From Lepus europaeus (lineage: Eukaryota; Chordata; Mammalia; Lagomorpha; Leporidae): 64,000 nucleotides of DNA. This document shows positions 60,760 to 64,000 of the stretch, in pieces; the stretch's first letter is position 1; every line of letters begins with the position of its first letter. The stretch lies in contig NC_084836.1 of assembly GCF_033115175.1 (NCBI RefSeq), positions 66,523,797 through 66,587,796 on the forward strand, read 5' to 3'. The position numbers were made by a program, and so were the translations under genes. Under the pieces are notes generated by a model. The model was not told the DNA's origin. It saw only the letters and a list, made by a program, of their open reading frames with translations, and did not search any database.

Positions 60760-61062
60760 CTTTATGGAGCTTTGCAAGAGAAAGCCTGCGGGCTGGCGGC
60801 CACAGCGATGTTATAAAGGTGTCCCGTTCTGCGGAGGGGAAGTCGGTCCTGCAGCTGAAACCCGAGAATCCGGGGCGGGCGGGGGCCCGGAGCTGTCTCC
60901 CCGCGGCTCGGTGAGGACACCCCAAGCTGGTGATGGATGAATTTTTGGAGCAGCGGATGGCATTTCAAGTGAAGTGTTTATAGGAAACGAGTGTGATTTA
61001 AACAGCGGCTTGGCCGATAAACACCCGGCAGATGGAGGCGAGGGCAGGCGAGGAGTGGAGAA
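60760..61062. promoter_or_regulatory. Candidate conserved noncoding element
   Basis: CACAGCGATGTTATAAAGGT, GGTGATGGATGAATTTTTGG, CATTTCAAGTGAAGTGTTTA, GTGTGATTTAAACAGCGG and GGCCGATAAACACCCGG. AT-bearing words with intact CpGs. AAGTG repeats (CAAGTGAAGTG, NKX2-type) and GATAAACA (FOX-like) are present. Function is inferred. Confidence 0.42.
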
Positions 61063-61110
61063 ATCAAAGGCCCGGGGCCCCCTGTTAAGTAGCTGTCTGG
61101 GGCTCTGCTC

Positions 61111-61136
61111 ACACACACACACACACACACACACAC
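61111..61136. repeat. (AC)13 microsatellite
   Basis: Thirteen uninterrupted AC units; probably length-polymorphic. Confidence 0.97.
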
Positions 61137-61144
61137 CAGCTTTG

Positions 61145-61255
61145 GTCTTAACATGTTTTTAAGAGCCCGTTATGATTTCCTCGAGGGCTGAAGTGGAGCC
61201 CCCAGCCGAGCGCCTTCCATAACTGTCCATCACCGCCTCTTAGCGTGGGGAGCCC
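61145..61255. promoter_or_regulatory. Candidate conserved noncoding element, second part
   Basis: GTCTTAACATGTTTTTAAGA, GCCCGTTATGATTTCCTCGA and TTCCATAACTGTCCATCACC. Separated from the previous block only by the (AC)13 run and GC-rich sequence. Confidence 0.35.
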
Positions 61256-61349
61256 TCCTCCCCTCTGCCCCCACCCTCAGAGAACTAGCATCCTTCAAGG
61301 AAAAGACCAGAGATGCGGGTGAGATTGAGGGTGGAAACCGTCACTGCGG

Positions 61350-61452
61350 CCCAAAGCGTGGCCCAGTCATGGCTGTTGCAGGCATCTGGGGAAGTGAGCT
61401 GGCAGATGGGAGAATCCTCTCTCTCTCTCTCTCGCCTCCTAAAAAATTGCGT
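61350..61452 (+). repeat. C-repeat SINE 3' fragment
   Basis: GTGGCCCAGTCATGGCTGTT, GGGGAAGTGAGCTGGCAGAT and a (CT)n run ending CCTCCTAAAAAATTG. Only the last third remains. Confidence 0.75.
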
Positions 61453-62279
61453 TGGAAGCTGGAAATATCATTAAATAAAAACCTGTGGGGCTATGGCATC
61501 ACCAAAGATGAGGAGGTTTAGCTGCGAAGGCCCTGGGCTGCATGCAGTGCCTGGCTCCGCGGAGGGCTTGGCTTGTGGTTGGGCTTTCGCCATCATCAGG
61601 ACCAAACCGATCTGTGGGGCAGGACATGGCCACAGGGGCTGGAACTGGGGGGTCTCCTGGGAGTCCAAGGGGCACAGAGGGTGGCTTAAATATAGCGGGG
61701 CAGGCACAGAAAGAAGACTCGGGTGGAATGAGGGGTCCTAGAGGAAGAGTATGGGAGCCAGGGGCGCCAGGGCCCTGGGGCTGTCCCCTGGGACAGGGCT
61801 GCATCTCCCCCGAGGGCACAGTGGAAAGCCGTGGGCCGCACCTAGAGTAGAAGCCACTGGATCAGACGCTGGGAAGGACCTCCCGGGAGCCCCGCAGGTG
61901 GGAAAGGACAGACGCCATATCTCCTTCTCTGGAACACTGGAGCAGGACCCAACTGTGTGTGTGCCTCACCAGGCCCACGGAAAGCCCCGGGGTGGGGGTG
62001 GGGGAACTGTGCCTGGCAGCCGACCCCCCCACCTGCACAGCCTGCAGCCGCTGGCCTCTCCCCTCTCTGAGGCCCTGCCCCCCAGCTGGGGAGGGGACCT
62101 CAAGAGAGTATTCAGTACACTGAGATGCTCCCCAAAGCCTCAGCGCTCAGCTAGGCTTTGCCGGGATGTCAGGGTAGGAGCCGGGAGTAGCACGGATGGC
62201 TGTATGAGACAGTGGTGACTGCAGTTGTAACAGACAGGGGACCCCGGTGGCCTGAGGGTCCTTAGGGAGGCAGCGAGAC
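61453..62279. other. GC-rich unannotated DNA
   Basis: No gene or repeat recognised. Confidence 0.5.
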
Positions 62280-62385
62280 TTACTTATCCCTGTCTAACTT
62301 TTGGTATCTTTTGAGCTTTGAACCCTGTGTGTGTATTTCCTATTCAAAGACAATAAATATGTAAAACAAAACAAAAGCCACAACA
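62280..62385 (+). repeat. Possible retroelement 3' end with AATAAA
   Basis: CTAACTTTTGGTATCTTTTG, AGCTTTGAACCCTGTGTGTG, TATTTCCTATTCAAAGACAA, TAAATATGTAAAACAAAAC. The order (ttgaaccatgtgaatgtattacctattcaaaaataaa) occurs at the ends of old mammalian retroelements. CAATAAATATG could equally be a polyadenylation signal of an unrecognised transcript. Confidence 0.35.
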
Positions 62386-62596
62386 AAAATAGCATCAAAA
62401 ATAGACCCAGAGAAGTGGGAACCGGTGTCTAATTGTCATCCAAGGGCGATGAGCTGGCTCTTCTCGCTCATGTGCATTGTCCTCCCATCGGTATCTCCAT
62501 TCTCCAGGGGCTCAGAGAGGGGCACAGCTGGCTCTACGTCACATAGCATCTAACGCTAGCAAGGGTCTGCCCGCTGAGGTTTCCATATAATTTTTA
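62386..62596. other. Unannotated DNA
   Basis: GATGAGCTGGCTCTTCTCGC and GTCACATAGCATCTAACGC may be a very old MIR trace; not called. A-rich at the left. Confidence 0.4.
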
Positions 62597-63266
62597 AAGA
62601 TTTTATTTATTGGCCAGCGCCATGGCTCAATAGGCTAATCCTCCGCCTATGGCGCCGGCATCCCAGGTTCTAGTCCCGTTCGGGGCACCAGATTCTGTCC
62701 TGGTTGCCCCTCTTCCAGGCCAGCTCTCTGCTGTGGCCCGGGAGTGCAGTGGAGGATGGCTCTGCATGGGAGACCAGGAGAAGTACCTGGCTCCTGCCTT
62801 CGGATCAGCGCGGTGCACTGGCCGCAGCACACCGGCCGCGGCAGCCATTGGAGGGTGAACCAACAGCAAAGGAAGACCTTTCTGTCAGTCTCTCTCTCTC
62901 TCTCACTGTCCACTCTGCCTGTCAAAGAAAAAAAAAGATTTAAAAGATTTTATTTATTTATTTGAGAGTTAGAGTTACAGACAGTGAGAGGAAGAGACAG
63001 AGAGCGGTCTTCCATCCAATGGTTCACTCCCCAGATGGCCGCAATGGCCGGAGCTGTGCTGATCGGAAGCCAGGAGCCAGGAGCTTCTTCCAGGTCTCCC
63101 ACATGGGTGCGGGGGCCCAAGGACTTGAGCTATCTTCTACTGCTTTCCCAGGCCATAGCAGAGAGCTGGATTGGAAGTGGAGCAGCTGGGACTTGAACAG
63201 GCGCCCACATGAGAGGCCGGTGCTGCAAGTCAGGGCTTTAACCCACTGCGCCACGGCATCAGCTCC
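62597..63266 (-). repeat. C-repeat SINE, reverse, split by a nested copy
   Basis: The tail complement AAAGATTTTATTTATT lies at 62,597-62,612. The body continues after the insertion from 62,943: GAGAGTTAGAGTTACAGACA, CTTCCATCCAATGGTTCACT, GCTGTGCTGATCGGAAGCC, GGGACTTGAACAGGCGCCC and GCGCCACGGCATCAGCTCC. Confidence 0.95.
62613..62942 (+). repeat. Young C-repeat SINE nested, perfect 16-bp target duplication
   Basis: GGCCAGCGCCATGGCTCAAT, AATCCTCCGCCTATGGCGCC, GGTTGCCCCTCTTCCAGGCC, GGAGGGTGAACCAACAGC and CTGTCCACTCTGCCTGTCAA plus poly-A. Both sides carry AAAGATTTTATTTATT (62,597-62,612 and 62,943-62,958), identical over 16 bp. The lack of decay points to a recent insertion. An internal deletion has removed the GCCCAAGTGCTTGGGCC segment after ATGGC at 62,760. 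Confidence 0.97.
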
Positions 63267-63277
63267 TGCATAGTCTT

Positions 63278-63618
63278 TTTAAAAATATATATATATTAAG
63301 ATTTATTTATTTATTTGGAAGATAGAGTTACAGAGAGGCAGAGATAGAGAGAGAGAAAGGTCTTCCATCCGCTGGTTCACTCCCCAGATGACTGCAACAG
63401 CCGGAGCTGCGCCAATCCAAAGCCAGGAGACAGGAGCTTCCTCTGGGTCTCCCATGCGGGTGCAGGGGCCCAAACACTTGGGCCATCTTCTACTGCTTTC
63501 CAGGCCACAGCAGAGAGCTGGGTCGGAAGTGGAGCAGCCGGGTCTCAAACTGGCACCCAGCTGGGATGCCGGCACTGCAGGCAACGACTTACCTGCTATG
63601 CCACAGCGCTGGCCCCAC
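63278..63618 (-). repeat. C-repeat SINE, reverse, with target duplication
   Basis: ATATATATATTAAGATTTAT, CTTCCATCCGCTGGTTCACT, GCAACAGCCGGAGCTGCGCC, GGGTCTCAAACTGGCACCC and ATGCCACAGCGCTGGCCCC. Flanked by GCATAGTCTT (63,268-63,277) and GCATGGTCTT (63,619-63,628), 9 of 10 identical. Confidence 0.96.
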
Positions 63619-63754
63619 GCATGGTCTTAAATTGCATCATTTCCAGGAAGTCATCCTTGTGCAGGGCACCCTCTCTGTCCCCCAATGGAGCCTTTATGTT
63701 CTCCCTTGCTGCTTCCCGCCTCTCAGCCATCAAAGCGGCTCCCTGGGAAAGCTG

Positions 63755-63910
63755 GACTTGCCTCTGATGGGCAGTGACTCCGAGCGAGTCATTTAACTCT
63801 GTGTGCCTGGTGCTTCAGCTGTAATTGAGGACCCAGACCTTCCTCCCGCGCCTTTTCAGTCATCCGTTTGTACAATGAGCACATATGCCGCACCAGGCAC
63901 TGCCCTTGGC
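63755..63910 (+). repeat. MIR/L2-like, plus
   Basis: GCAGTGACTCCGAGCGAGTC, ATTTAACTCTGTGTGCCTGG, CGTTTGTACAATGAGCACAT and CGCACCAGGCACTGCCC follow MIR order, possibly running into an L2-like stretch. The remainder to 64,000 holds nothing recognised. Confidence 0.55.
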
Positions 63911-64000
63911 ATGGAGAGCCCCACGAGACAATGTGTGTGAAGTCAGTACCGAGACACGCACGGTCACTGCCAAGGCCTCCTGCCTTGGATGCCCTTCTGG

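Noticed and set aside
1..64000. CRISPR array, operon, phage or other microbial system
   Set aside because: Repeats are interspersed mammalian SINEs with target duplications, not regularly spaced short repeats; no ribosome-binding sites or packed genes.
1..64000. Endogenous retrovirus or LTR
   Set aside because: No TG...CA-bounded LTR pair, primer-binding site or gag/pol-like frame was seen on either strand.

Overview
This window is mammalian nuclear DNA, almost certainly lagomorph and most likely European rabbit. The basis is the dispersed repeats. About forty insertions belong to the tRNA-derived C-repeat (CSINE) family of rabbits, hares and pikas. They have a GGGGCC(G/A)GC head, an RNA polymerase III A box (TGGCATAGCAGG type), a B box (GGTTCGAGTCCC type), a CT-rich 3' region and an (AAAT)n/AATAAATCTT tail. 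Older copies from the shared placental repeat background (MIR, L2-like, L1M-like, a MITE-like palindrome, a U6 snRNA retrocopy) lie between them. There is no bacterial, phage or plasmid character.

I could not recognise any protein-coding exon. Long open frames are frequent only because the DNA is GC-rich and stop codons are scarce. Their translations are Pro/Gly/Ser/Arg-rich, or are C-repeats read through (the recurrent SQEPGASSRSP and [14 protein letters not shown] strings), and none resembles a known family. The window is best read as intergenic or long-intron DNA with a regulatory flavour.

Layout. 0-6.7 kb is GC-rich with a few SINEs and a candidate enhancer at 3.54-3.63 kb carrying two facing MEF2-type sites. 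6.7-7.5 kb is a repeat cluster containing a palindromic MITE fossil. 7.5-22.4 kb is GC-rich and SINE-poor, with short AT-rich blocks that look like conserved noncoding elements (CNEs; 9.75, 11.0, 14.0, 15.4, 16.0, 20.4, 21.0 and 22.2 kb) and a (GGGGCTT)9 minisatellite at 20.0 kb. 22.4-28.7 kb is a SINE cluster with one nested insertion. 29.5 kb holds a strong CNE candidate. 33.1-35.5 kb is a CpG-rich region that may be a promoter, followed by AT-rich blocks at 35.9 and 37.0 kb. 39.7-45.5 kb is dense in repeats, including a three-layer L1M/SINE/U6 nest and a head-to-head SINE junction. 46-51 kb is mixed. 52.1-53.3 kb is a second CpG island with an AT-rich embedded block. 54-58.4 kb is repeats. 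59.27-59.60 kb is the most CNE-like stretch of the window. 60.8-61.3 kb is another candidate. The end is a repeat cluster with a SINE nested at a perfect 16-bp target duplication.

The CNE-like blocks share a style: AT-rich islands with homeodomain (TAATTA), posterior-HOX/CDX-like (TTTATGGC), octamer and MEF2-like words inside very GC-rich flanks. This is typical of the regulatory landscape of a developmental transcription-factor gene. Which gene, and whether the two CpG islands are promoters of that gene or of noncoding RNAs, cannot be told from the sequence alone. Conservation is inferred from composition, since no alignment was possible.
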